Source of the DNA: Phyllostachys edulis
Taxonomy: Eukaryota > Streptophyta > Magnoliopsida > Poales > Poaceae
Assembly (NCBI GenBank): GCA_036346405.1
Contig: CM070548.1
Location: 67,232,877 to 67,296,876 of the forward strand
Direction of reading: 5' to 3'
Length of the DNA: 64,000 bases
A program made the position numbers and the translations under genes. Under the pieces are notes generated by a model. That model ran no database searches. It saw only the letters and a program-made list of their open reading frames with translations, and was not told where the DNA came from. This document shows positions 20,710-32,276 of this stretch, in pieces; positions within the stretch are counted from its first letter, which is position 1, and each line of letters opens with the position of its first letter.

Positions 20710-22271
20710 GCTGCTGATGTCGAAAGTAGCTAATTAGGTTAGCTATCTAGTCAGCTACAGTAAGGTCCGACGAGCCAAGCAGAAGGTCATCGAGTCCATG
20801 TACGGGACATACGAAGAGGCATACAACCTTGTGCCGAGATTGCTTCATGCCGAATCAAACCCCGGCACGTACGTAAACAAGTTTGAGCATGAAGATGTTG
20901 AGAAAGAGCCCAACCGCTTCATACCGACCGGTGTTCGGGCTTTCGCCGAGCCATCGGGGCTTCGATTGCTGCCCCGCGATGATGTGGATGGACTTTCCTC
21001 ACGGGGAGGTACAATGGCACCATTTTCACCGCGGTGGTGGCCGACGTGAATGACCAGTTTCTCCATGTGGCATTTGCGATTGTGGAGAGTAAGAACACAT
21101 CCAGTTGGTTGTGGTTCTTGTCGAACATGAAGACGACGGTGGTGGGAGACCGGCCCAACGTATGCCTTATTACAGACCACAATGCTGGGTTGTTGGCGGC
21201 CATCAACACCATGCAGCATGGGACAGCCCCCCCTTACCAGTGGAACGATGTGCAATCCAGGTGGTGCATGAGGCATCTTGCATCTAACTTGTTCAAGCGA
21301 TTCCGCAGTCAGGACATTATGAAGATGTTCAAGGCATTGTGTCTGCAGAACTAGAGGTGGAAGTTTGGCTCCATCTGGAGAGACCTCGAACATCGGACTA
21401 CGAGGCATACAAGGGAGTCCACTCTGGAGGTACTGGAGGAAGAGCAACCCCATAGTGCCATAAGTTTCTCCGAGTGAATTAATGGCCACGCTTCTGAATT
21501 AGAGAAATGATCCCTTTTGTATGACACAGACGGTGCGAGGTACGAGATTATGACGACCAACATGTTCGAGGTATACAACAGCATCCTCAAAGGTGTGCGG
21601 TGCCTCTCTATCACTGCGATGGTCGAGGAGACATGGACTCACACTGTTGGCTATTTCGTCAATAGAGCCACCGTGGCCAAGTGACAGATGGAGGAAGGCA
21701 AGCAGTGGTCCAAGAATATGCAGAGGCACATGGACAAGAAGATGGAGAAGGCCCCGATGCACGACATCCAGGTAATCGATGGCCTTAGGAGAAAGTATGT
21801 GATCAGGCTTCAGCAGAAACACGTCAACAGTTAGGCTAGGGGGAAAAGAAACAGGCATGCACCCTAGGTGATGTGGCGATATGCACCTACAAGCTGAAGC
21901 TCCTGCACAAGTCATGCTCGCACATGTACAAGGCGTGTGCGTAAATGAGGAAAATGTGTACGTCGTACATCTCCGAGTACTACGACATGCAACACCTTTT
22001 CGGTACATGAAGTGCGGAGTTTCACTCGTACAACTTGGAAATGAACTACAAAGATCTTTGGCCGGCCATGGTGCAATGGGGCCCGAACAAGGACTTGAAG
22101 ACAACAGCGAAGGGGCGACGGCAGATGCAGCGCTTCTGGAATGACATGGATGCCAGCCAACGTACTAGTATTAGCCGCACAAGCAAGTGCATGATATGTA
22201 AGACCCCTGGGCACTCAGCAAAGGATTGTCCCAATAGACCGAGCTCGTCTGGCTGTTATTCGGTGTCATAA
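20640..22271 (+). pseudogene. MULE-1 transposase, truncated and broken
   Basis: Corresponds to the last two thirds of the MULE-2 transposase at 37450-39093. Recognisable parts are VANLIKHLVAVDVSISPKL, YGTYEEAYNLVPRLL, the core AVVADVNDQFL then SSWLWFLSNMKT and NVCLITDHNAGLLAAI, MRHLASNLFKRFRSQD, NMFEVYNSILKGVRCL and TVGYFVNRATVAK. A C-terminal zinc knuckle CMICKTPGHSAKDC lies at about 22189-22230. The first catalytic aspartate region is garbled (frameshift near 20980-21010) and several in-frame stops occur (for example about 21353, 21505, 21682). The N-terminal DNA-binding part is missing. Confidence 0.85.
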
Positions 22272-22401
22272 TGTATGTTTTCTCTTCCTTGTTTTCTTAT
22301 GTACAACAAAAATTGTACGAGTTATGCATAGTTTGCATCCTTGCTACGTTCTTCACTATATGGTGTACTGACATTCTTGCTACGTTTTTGTTATGTCGTA
22401 G

Positions 22402-22758
22402 GAAGACAACGAAGGTGCTACTGGCTTGAAGAGACTGCAAACACCAATCAACTTATTTGAAGATGAATGTGCTTTCTGGCATTCATTTAGAATCAGTCAG
22501 GAATCTAATCATTTGCATCTACCAAGTCAGAGGTGATCTGTTGAAGTCTTCTTAGTTCTTGCTGTTACGAACTTAGAGTCAGAAATCGATCGTACTTCAA
22601 AATTGCCTATTTCTCATCACCACCGTAATGTTCTAACATGCCTATTTTTTATGCTATAGGATAACGATCATGTTTTGTGCCCTGAACATGCATCGAAGGT
22701 GCTACTATGGGATGAGGTGAGCTCAGCAAGAAAAGAGATTGCTGGGGAGACTAGTTGC
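22402..22758 (+). pseudogene. captured exons like the PHD finger of plant BRCA1/BARD1, MULE-1 copy
   Basis: Two exon-like blocks follow the transposase. Block A starts after TGTCGTAG at 22402: EDNEGATGLKRLQTPINLF then ECAFWHSFR. Block B starts after GCTATAG at 22660: DNDHVLCPEHASK then DEVSSARKEIA. In plant BRCA1 and BARD1 the extended PHD finger opens with KRLKTPINLF-like sequence and CxxCHSFR, and closes with LCPxHASxK, so A and B look like its first and last exons with the middle missing. In this copy the second cysteine of CxxC is tryptophan (TGG), so zinc binding would be lost. The same pair occurs in MULE-2. Parent assignment is by motif memory and only moderately sure. Confidence 0.5.
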
Positions 22759-23074
22759 ACACACCTATTTTTTATGCTATAGGTGAGCTTAGCACTCAAA
22801 ACGCACACGAGTCGAAGGTTACGGTATATCGTTATACAATCTGTATGCCACATATTTCCCTCAGTTGGTTCATGCTTGTAACGCTTGAAATGTCGACAAT
22901 TATCTGTATGAAAACGTACATTGCAACTTTATTGCAAACCATAATTCATGAAACCCTAATTAGAACGTGACCTCGCTCTGCAAACCCTAATTCACATGGA
23001 CTTCATTCATACATTGTAGTCCTACCGCCGTCAAAATCACTATTGGCTATCTCATCGGCCAAAGATCGTTTTCC

Positions 23075-23522
23075 AGAAATAGAGAAAAGTATAACATATT
23101 TGGAATATCCCACAATCTCCTCTAGACAGCTAATATACCTTGCTGTCAAGACATGTATATCACCAAAATGTAACCCAGGATATTTACATACAAGCAGCCC
23201 TCCTTTGAAACATCAGCAAATCTCAATACATTCCAAGTCATATGAAATCATGAAACCCTAATTCGATAATAACAAAAGTAGGGAAAAATGGAAAAGAAAG
23301 GAGGCCCTAGTGGCCAAGGCAGGACCTTATCACAGCTTTCAGGCATTTGTAAGCCCGCTCATGTACTTTGGCAGGACTGGATCAGAGAATACGTGGAGAT
23401 ACGTATCCACCTGCTCCTTCGCGACGGCGAGTCGAGCTTTGCGCCGATCGAAGGAAGGAAGTGTGTCGATGATAGTCCAGATAAGGTCGTGCGGGAGGGG
23501 GGGAGCAGGGCTGGCGAGAGGG
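23075..23522 (-). repeat. right terminal inverted repeat of MULE-1, inner part
   Basis: Inverted copy of about 18265-18720, for example GGATACGTATCTCC against GGAGATACGTATCC. It is interrupted at 23522 by a solo LTR and resumes at 26198. Confidence 0.8.
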
Positions 23523-24109
23523 TGAAGAATCTAGACCAGCCATTATGAGTTAATGGAGTATTTTGGTGATTAATGACAAATCTATTTGTGAGACTAACAC
23601 TTCTATTATTATACCTATTGTTTAGTCTCAGTTGGATATAAAGGTGAAAATCAAAAGAGGTATGCATTCGACGTTATATTCCTACATCTTGTTGCTTTCC
23701 TCGGATCCAAAATATGGGTTGAACTCCACCAAAAGTCTAACTTGAATATGTGCATATGGTTCTATTATACATTTGTGTATGCACACATTTAGGGGGAGTT
23801 CACTCTATGTTTTGTGGTTTCATTAGTATTGATCCATATTCTTTCATCCACATACATTAAGGATCTTTACTTTGAAACATATCTTTTGAGTATACAAAAC
23901 TTGTGTAGTTTATATATACTCATACCAATCTACATTCAATTATTTGTAATTGAAGTGGTTGTCATTAATTACCAAAGAGGGAAAGATTGAAGTATCTTGT
24001 CCTACCATTATGAGTAATGGTATGTTGTGGTAATTAATGACAATCACATTATGGAACTAACATTTTCCATGAGTTGAGTGAATAGGTCATGTTCTATAGT
24101 GATAAAGAC

Positions 24110-24830
24110 TTTGGATGACATCATGAGTTGATCGTCATCAAGTCAAAACTCGGGATGAAGGAAATCATCATGTGTTGATGATATTCAAGACAAGATCCCG
24201 AAGTGAAGAAGATCATCATGTGTTGATGATATTGAAGACAAGAGCTTGGAGTAAATGATGCATCATGTGTTGATGCGTATTAAGATCTCTAAGAAGATAT
24301 GATCATGAGTTGATTATCAATTCAAGTCATCATGTGTTGATGAGCGTCAAGTCAAGAACCCGGACTTGAAGTAAAGATGTGCGTCATCAAGCTTCAAGAA
24401 TATGTGCAAGGCAAAGGTATGGCTAGCTAGAGCTAAGGATGTGTTCCTAGTCTTTTACCGGTCTTGGTGTTTAGTTGAAGACCGGATTGCTAGTATAGGT
24501 TGCCGTATTATTAAGAGGGTTCTTTGAATAGTAGCTTGAGTTAGTCATGTGTTGATAGCTCATTGTGTTTGCTCTAGCTCTTGTTAGCATGTTGCTTATA
24601 TTTATGAATGTGTTTTGCAAATAGTTGAGGCTCATGCATAATCCTTGTAGCATGTGACTTTAGTTTGCGAATGTGTTTTGCAAATGGTTTAAGTCTATGT
24701 ACCTTATTCCTTGGTGGCATTGATTCTAAAAGTTTACAAATGTGTTTTGCAACTTGTTGAGAATCTTGCTTTTGGACCCTAGTTTGCATCTCTCATCAAT
24801 TGTCAAATGTGTTTTGCAATTGAGTTTGTT
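24110..24830 (+). repeat. short tandem-like repeats inside the solo LTR
   Basis: Two families: CATCATGTGTTGATGA-type units, about five between 24120 and 24345, and AATGTGTTTTGCAA units, about four between 24605 and 24820, spaced by 60-70 bases. Confidence 0.6.
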
Positions 24831-25423
24831 TTGGATGCAAACTGTTGTTTTTCTCAGGAAGATCGGTAGTACCGGAGTATACATGGCAGAACTACTGCTT
24901 AGCGATATGACCGCATTTCCTTTGGCGGTACTATTGAGGGACGTTCGAACCGTCCGAACGCAACCCAATCGTGCGGTTAAGACCTGTGGTCCGAACGACC
25001 CAATGAATCTGAGCCGTCCACGTATTCAGTCCGTTCGGACTAAGCTGAGCGGTACGACCGGCTCGTGGTGTGGTATTACCGCAACCCGATCGTTCCGTTA
25101 TTTAGTTGGCGGTACGTAAAAACAGAGACACCATTTTTTGTTCAGAGCCTCACCTTTGGAATGGTAGTTCCGGGCTTTACTTGGCGGTACGACCGCTTAG
25201 CGGTATGACCGCATGTTTAGCGAAACTACCGATGAACAGAACTACCACGTATTGGTTGGCGGTAGTACCGCGCCGATTTCCAACGGCTAGTTCAGAGCTT
25301 CTTATATAGCCGTTGCTGTGTGTTAGTAGTGGTGCGGTAGTACCGGCCATTGAATGGCGGTAGTACCGCTCGTGCTGATTTTTCAGTAGACTTTGTCCCA
25401 ACGGCTAGTTTTTGTGTGTGGAC

Positions 25424-25431
25424 TATAAATA
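25424..25431 (+). promoter_or_regulatory. TATA box of the solo LTR
   Basis: TATAAATA followed by a C-rich start region (CCCACCTTGG). The position, about 770 bp before the LTR end, suits the LTR promoter with R-U5 downstream. Confidence 0.5.
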
Positions 25432-26540
25432 CCCACCTTGGCCGGTTGTGAGAGAGTTGCTAGTGCCATATTCATTTCCATTGAGCTAAGAGCAAGCCCT
25501 ATACACTCTTTTGTGCATGTGTTGCACTTAGTTAGCTTTGAGTGGCAAACCTTAATTGCATGTGTTGCATTAGGTAGTGGATTGTGTATCCACTTGAACT
25601 TAGACACTTGATTAGTTCAAGTGAGAGTTCTAGACTTGTTACTCTTGGTGTTTGCCGACACTTAGACGGCTTGGAGGCGTCGTGGTTCGGTGATCTTCTT
25701 AAAGAAGGTTGTGAGAAGACTCGGGCGTTTGTGAGTGGCTTGGTGCTCGCCATCTCCGGAATGGAGGAAGAGCAACCCTAGTGGATCGAGGTGTTGGTTC
25801 AGTTTGGAACCGGTCCAAGTGGTTGGACTTACCTCGGAGGTGTTGGCTTAATTCGTGGAGTCGGTCCAACTTGGTTGGGCTTACCTCAACGTGGATTAGG
25901 AGAGACCGGCACGTCTCCGATCACCACGGTAAAACATCACCGTGTCTTTGTGGTTTGTTCTTGTGCTTTACTATATTGCAATTTACATTTCCTATATTAA
26001 ATTGCTTACTTGTTTGTGTATGATTGCTATCTTTTATATAGTCTCATATTGTTGGTGCACTTAGTAAAGACTAGTTGATTTAGGCTTTAATTGTGAAAAA
26101 CCGAATTGATTTACAATTCTACTTAAAACTCGGTTTTGGCCAAAGGATTTTAAACCCACCTATTCACCCCTCTCTAGTCGGCCTCCTCGATCTTACAGAG
26201 GGGGGCCATGCGTGCGGGAGGGAGAAGGGTTGACACTTAAATGAAATTGCGAGGTAAAATCGAACGAGTAAAATTATGTAGAAAATTACAGAAGAAAGTA
26301 TACCGTGTCGAGAGCATTCACACAAAATTATATATTTTTTTGAAGTCATTTGCTATATTTTAAAAATGGTACGAACACACAGCAGAAACCCTAATCCGCG
26401 AAACCCTAACCGAGGACCAAAAACCCTAATCCGCAAAACCCTAACCCGGGGCACGTGGCTCTAAGGGGGTTTGGGGGAGCGAGAGTGAGCACAAACAACG
26501 GTGCCTCGTGAGCCAACAGATAAAATGCAATAATTATACA

Positions 26541-27520
26541 TGCAAGAATTAACAAGGATAGCTCGTGTTCTTTTATTTGCTAAAAGCAACATTTGTAATT
26601 ACCATAATTACAAGCTCCTATGGCTTAGCATTTTAACCAAATCATATTTTATTAAAGAGAATATAAATTTGCAATATTTATAATGGTGCAGGTTCCATTC
26701 ACCATATGCTTAATTTTGATTATTAGGGGTACGTCCACCCATTAACAACACTAGGGTACATCCCCCAGGAAAAATCCAAAATCAGGGGTACATCCACCCG
26801 ACGAGTTTTCATCCCTCCCACAAAGGTTTTTAAAATAGAACTAACTCGAGTAAGTTCCCATGCCCGCCCATGACCGTGGGCACAGTTGTTCAAACAGTTT
26901 ATACTCTGCAGAGACTGTACACTTTATCCATAAGAGATAGTCTGCTTGTTGTGTTTCACATATTTCCTTAGACATGTGAATCAAGGAGATCATCACAATG
27001 CCTTTACAATGCATCCCCCAATGTAAGTTACACCTGCTAAGGTTTCACCTAAGGGTGGTTACGTCCCGTGTCCACGACGGCTTAAGCTAGCAACATGACT
27101 CGTGGGTCACTCCAATGGTGCAACTCGCACTGGTGGATATAAATTATTTAGCCAAGTCAACACCATTATAGACTTGTGATTGCACTGTTTTACATTGGGA
27201 GGTCATCACATGATTAAGTCCTTAAAGTTATCTTGGCGGTGCATACCACATACCACCATTTCTCGTGCTACATCAGCACCTACCATCATACCATCCGCCC
27301 AGATATGGTAACAGCAAATTATTAGGGTTTTGAGAAGCATAAAACTAGGTTATTTCAAATATACCAGTCATTTCCCTCCAATGACTGCCCAAAACAAAGT
27401 TCATGATTTTAAAGATGATGATTAGGGCAATTAATGCCTTGGTACTTAAGCAAGACTAGTATGGCGCTTAAGTACGAACTATAGCTAGTAAAGTTACCAC
27501 TTAATTCTCTTTGACCTCTC
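26541..27520. other. spacer, no gene recognised
   Basis: AT-rich. GGGGTACRTCCACCC is repeated at about 26727 and 26785. No coding motif is seen. Confidence 0.4.
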
Positions 27521-27527
27521 AATGGCT

Positions 27528-27770
27528 AATTATCAAGTAAGACAGAGACTGTTGGATACTTTTGGGAAAAAAGAGAGGGAAATTCTTGATTATTCAACGC
27601 TGGATCAAATCATGTCCAATGGCCATTTGAATTTTGTCTATCCTTCTATTCTTCAAGATAATTCAGATTTGTTGGCGAGAAAGCAAAGAAATGGGTTCGT
27701 CATTCCATTACAGTATCGTCAAGAACAAGAGAAAGAACTAATATCATGTTTGGGGATTTCGATTGAAATA
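27528..27770 (+). pseudogene. rpoC2: nuclear copy of a plastid rpoC2 fragment (NUPT)
   Basis: The frame reads LLDTFGKKEREILDYSTLDQ, NFVYPSILQDNSDLLA and YRQEQEKELISCLGISIEIP. This matches the grass form of the beta'' subunit of the plastid-encoded RNA polymerase, just before the grass-specific acidic insert. About 80 codons are alike, then similarity ends abruptly near 27770. Such a short piece with no neighbouring plastid gene, within transposon-rich nuclear DNA, is a typical nuclear insertion of plastid DNA and is not functional. The next open frame (27923-28144) is not recognised. Confidence 0.75.
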
Positions 27771-29387
27771 CCATCTAGGGTGACAAGGATCATGTGATTC
27801 AAATGCCAAGGGATGGTATATTAATATTAAAGTATCAATTTGGCTTGTAACTACCTTAAAGTTTGACATACATTTGCATAAGGAGATAAGCATGCAATTT
27901 GCTAATTTAAATAAATATAGATTTGCACAAATGTAGGTTCAATATGATCAAAATGTTGACTCGCTTGGATCAAAAGCAAGTTGGTCTTAAAATTCTCGTG
28001 ATTGCTCGAACAGGGGCTCTTCCGCAAATAAATACAAAGAAAATTCAAATGGACTTCAAATTGAACAAAACCACTGCCAATAGAAATATCTTGAATTTAT
28101 ATAAATTTAGGAAAAAAGAAATGATGGAATTAGAGTTCGTATGAAGGAGAACGAACGTCCGAAAGTTTGATTGTCACATGAAATGATGAAAATCTGAAAA
28201 ATAAGAAAGGAATATTTCTGGAAGATGTTGTTTCTGAATTTTCAATGCAAAGGCATTTTGCATATGACCTCTTGGGTCCATTTGGAAGAAAGACAAGGAG
28301 AGAAAGAGGAGAGAGTATGACAGTGGCCCCCCTTCATCACTAACTCAAAGAGCTACGCACACAACATCACAGAGCAGAAGAACAGAGAAAGGAGGAGGCG
28401 CATGAGCATGACGGCGGTGCTGGCAAGGCAGGCGGTGGGGTGGCCGACAAGTGGGCAAAATAGAACCCCACGAGTAGGGGTGTTCGTTCGGTATTTTTGG
28501 TAAATACGGTTCGGTAAATACGGTAAATACGGTGTTGTTAGTTTGGTAAATACGGTATTTTTGAATATACGGTTCGGTATCGGTAAATCCCAATTTATTT
28601 CGGTACGGTATCGGTAAATACCATATTTACCAAAGTTGACGTGAATTGCGAACGAGTAGTCACGCTTGTATCGCTACCGATTAATTATTCATGATGCTCG
28701 CTTAGTATGTGCTCCAAAGACTAACAATTCTTTTGGACCATGCATGCACCATCATCATTGGTAAAGTTGATGGTGAAAGTAGTGCATAATGTATAGACTA
28801 TCGGTCTTCTTTGGAAGTGCATGCAACAGGCGAATCCGAGGGGCTTCAGAAGGTCAAGCCCCCTCCACCGGCGGCAGACTTCAACCCACCCGGCGTCCAA
28901 CCTTCAAGGCTTCAAGGTTCAAGCTCAAGGCTGCAAGAAGAAGAAGAAAGAAGCGGGTCAAGCACAAAGCACAAGAGCAACCGAAACTGGAACAAAAGCG
29001 TGTGGGCCTTGCCCTTCCGAAGCCCAGGCCCAACTCACACTCTCACATCCACCAGTACACCATCCACACGGCAGTTCCCATTCCAAAATTCCCCAATCCC
29101 ATTCATTCAATCGGGCAATTCCACAGATGCGCACCTGAGCGACGAAGACCGGAGGAGGCCAAGCCGCCGAGGAGGTCAGGGCGTCGCCTCATCGGGCCGA
29201 GCCGGTAGCTGGACTGCCGAAGCCCTGAGGAGGTCGAGCCACCGAGGAGGGAGGCTGTCGGGGCGTCGCCGCGTCGGGCCGAGCCGCCGACTCGCCGAGG
29301 AGGGAGGCGATTTGCAGATCTAGGCGGCCGGCCGGGGAGGGAGGTGGATCTGGCCGGGCACGGCCGAGGCAAAGGCAACAGAGTCCA

Positions 29388-29575
29388 CCAGAGGCGATTT
29401 GGGGAGGGGAGGGCCGGAGGGGGAGCCGTCGAGCCGGAGGCGATTTGGGGAGGGGGAGCACCCGGTGGGCCGGTGGCGATTTGGGGAGGAGAGGAGCAGC
29501 AGCAGTCGAACTGGAGCCTGGAGGCGATTTCATTTGGGGAGGAGAGGAGGCGATTTGGGGAGCCAGACTCTTCAG
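29388..29575 (+). repeat. GGCGATTTGGGGAGG repeats upstream of the hAT transposase
   Basis: Five imperfect copies of GGCGATTTGGGGAGG spaced 30-70 bases apart, in a GC-rich leader between the left end and the transposase start. Confidence 0.65.
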
Positions 29576-29795
29576 GCTGAAGAACAGAAGAAGACACGAA
29601 GTGAAGACTGAAGAGGGAAGGCTCTTCCCTTTAGCCTTTAGAGTTAAGTCTCGATACCGAGAGGATCAGAGGAAGGAGGAGTCAAGTGCTGAGACCTTGT
29701 GCTGGTATATACTTGTTGTTTAATTTCTAATTTGTTAGTAGACTTGATATAATGTGGTATATACTTAATTAGCTATTAATTCATAGGTTTGCAAT

Positions 29796-32276
29796 AATGG
29801 AGAAACGAACTTTGCGTAATTATTTCACAAGTAATTCAAGTAGTACTCCCCCCAACCAATGAGAGTGCAACTCAACCAATGAAGCCTCGACTAGAATCTA
29901 ATCTGGATGAAATTATTGCCGATCCGGCGCATCGTATACCAATAGAAGATTTTGCCAATGAAATTAGAGATGAAGTGAGGAGGACATATTTGTTGAATTG
30001 TCCAACTCAAGCAATTGGGCATGCCTTTCCAAAGACATTGGATGGTAAAGTGTGGAGATCCCTTCAAGAATCATGGTTTAATAAGTTTGACTGGTTGGAA
30101 TATAGTGTGGAAAAAGATGTTGCTTTTTGTTTCTATTGTTTTCTTTTCAAGAAACAGTCACAACCCAACACATTTGGTAATGATGTATTTACAAAGGTTG
30201 GTTTCTCTCGTTGGAAGATAGCTATATATGCTTTCAATAAACATGTTGGTGGTCCAAATAGTTTCCACAACATCGCAAGGGGTGAGTGTGATGACTTCAA
30301 GAATCAATGGTCAAGTGTATCTAGTAAAATGAGTACATACTGTAAGGAGGCCGAAATTGCATACAAAATTTGTTTGAGTGCATCTTTAGATTGTGCAAGG
30401 TATCTTATAGCGCAAGGTGAAGCTTTTCGTGGACATGACGAATCCTCCACTTCCATCAACAAAGGTAATTTCAAAGAGTTGTTGGATTGGTACAAGGATA
30501 GGAAGGAGGAAGTGAAGTATGCATTTGATACAGCTCCTGGGCATGCAGTTATGACTTGTGCAGATATTCAAAAAGATCTTTCAAAATCTTGCGCACAAGA
30601 GGTCACAAAAGTGATTAAAAGTGAGATTGGAGATAGGAATTTCGCAGTGCTTATTGACGAGTCTCGAGATCTATCAATAAAGGAGAAAATGGCGGTGATT
30701 GTGAGGTTTGTTGCACATCTCTTTTTTAGTCATACAATTTTTACATTGTTGTATTGTACTATTGTTCTAACTTTGTAAAATTTGTGGCTTGCAGATTTGT
30801 GAACAATCAAGGGAAGGTCATGGAAAGGTTTCTTGCTATCAAGCATATCACAAGTTGTACATCTGCGGCATTGAAGGATGCTTTGGTTGGTTTGCTTGAT
30901 CATCATGGTTTACCTATTTCTAAGCTTCGTGGGCAAGGCTATGATGGAGCTTCAAATATGATAGGAGAATTTAATTGCTTACAAAACTTATTCGGGATGA
31001 GAATCCAAATGCTTTCTATGTCCATTGTTTCACCCACCAGTTACAATTGGTGGTTGTCACTGTTGCAGGTTGTAGTAGAGCAATTTCTGATTTCTTCAAC
31101 TATATTCCCTTGATAGTTACGACTGTTAGTACATCTTGCAAGAGAAAAGATGCGTTGATTGAAAAGCATCATGATATCTTGTTGGACAAGTTGGAGAATG
31201 GTTTGTATCTGCTAGGAGAGGGCTGCATTAGGAATCTGGCCTAGCTAGACCTGGAGATACTCGTTGGGGCACACATCTCAAAACCTTGCTTCGTATATAC
31301 CAAATGTGGGAGGCAATTGTGGATGTGCTAGAACTTATAAGTGAAGATGCTTGTCAAAACACAAGTCTTGGTGGAGCAGCAGGTTTGATGAAAAATATGG
31401 AATCCTTTCAATTTGTATTCATCATGCATTTTTTGATAACATTGTTGAGCATAACAAATGAGCTATCACTTGCTTTACAAAGAAAGCATCAAGACATCGT
31501 TGAAGCTATGGGCTTGATACAGGATGTGAAAGAACGCTTGCAAGATATGAGGGACAATGGGTGGGAGCCATTGTTCGACCAAGTCAAAAGCTTTTGTGAG
31601 GCATATGAGATTTTTGCGCCAAATATGAATGATGTCATTAGAGTTATGGGTAAATCTGTACGTCGGAAGCATACAGTGACTCAACATCATTACTACAAAG
31701 TTGACATTTTCAATGCTGCTCTTGATGCAACTATGAATGAGATGAATCATCGCTTCAATAAAGTTTCCTTGGAGTTATTGGTATGCATGTCTTGTCTTGA
31801 TCCAAGTGACTCATTCTCTAAGTTTAATGTTGATAAGCTTATTCGACTTGCTGAGATTTATGCTGATGATTTCACGGTAGCTGACCGATTCTTGTTAAGA
31901 AATCAGCTTCAAACCTTTATTCTCAACATTAGGAGAAGTGAGGAATTTCATGGATGTCACGATATTTCAAAACTTTCTCAATTGATGGTTGAAGCAAAAA
32001 AAAAGATAGAACTTTTCCATTGGTATATCGTCTCATCGAGCTGATATTGATCCTTCTAGTGGCAACGACATCTGTTGAGAGAATATTTTCGGCAATGAAT
32101 ATTATCAAAGCAGATTTGCGCAACAAGGTATCGGATGAGTGGCTGAATGATTTGATGGCGTGCTACACCGAGCGAGATATATTTAGATCTATTGATGATG
32201 ATACAATCATAAGATCCTTCCAAGGCATGAAAAATCGCAGAATGAATTTGCCTCGTGAAAGTCATGATTCAAGCTA
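29796..32276 (+). pseudogene. hAT transposase, TTF-finger/DUF4371 type, frameshifted
   Basis: Likely start ATG at 29796 (MEKRTLRNYF). Order of parts: a TTF-type zinc-finger region with WFNKFDWLEYSVEKDVAFCF and YCFLFKK; a DUF4371-like region with AFRGHDES and LLDWYKDR; then the catalytic part with FAVLIDESRDLSIKEKMAVI. An 89-bp intron (30706-30794, GT...GCAG) follows, then RGQGYDGASNM, FYVHCFTHQLQLV, PGDTRWGTHLKTL, and at the end the hAT dimerisation motif TTSVERIFSAMNIIKADLRN (about 32065-32124). The RW motif and the aspartates of the DDE core are present. Four frame breaks are visible: a C run at about 29848, and at about 30978, 31240 and an A run at about 31998. Length without breaks would be about 790 residues, usual for this family. 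Confidence 0.88.

Larger units (their letters stand above)
23523..26197 (+). mobile_element. 2.7-kb solo LTR of a copia-type retrotransposon
   Basis: Starts TGAAGAATCTAG, ends CCTCGATCTTACA (TG...CA) and is flanked by an exact 5-bp duplication GAGGG (23518-23522 and 26198-26202). No internal retrotransposon sequence or second LTR is present, so LTR-LTR recombination removed the rest. It contains a zone of CATGTGTTGATGA repeats (24110-24345), AATGTGTTTTGCAA repeats (24605-24830), several GCGGTAGTACCGC-type palindromic motifs (24850-25380) and a TATA box. The length and the ggtagtaccg motifs resemble Maximus/SIRE-type grass elements. It interrupts the MULE-1 right repeat and so is younger. Confidence 0.85.
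17890..26540. mobile_element. MULE-1, Mutator-like element carrying host exons
   Basis: Long terminal inverted repeats of about 0.8 kb: left about 17890-18720; right about 23075-23522 continuing at 26198-26540, because a solo LTR sits in it. Inside are a minus-strand GRF-like ORF (18991-19867), a second minus-strand ORF (about 20200-20709), a degraded transposase (20640-22271, +) and two PHD-type exons (22402-22755). Without the solo LTR it is about 6 kb. MULE-2 at 35065-40695 is clearly related in ends, transposase and captured exons. Exact outer ends and target duplication were not resolved. Confidence 0.8.

Noticed and set aside
27923..28144. 73-codon frame with DFKLNKTTANRNILNLYKF
   Set aside because: No family recognised; AT-rich chance frame cannot be excluded, so not listed as a gene.
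28789..29323. Overlapping open frames of 105-170 codons before the hAT transposase
   Set aside because: Arg/Pro/Gly-rich, three frames open at once, no motif; GC-rich leader of the hAT element.
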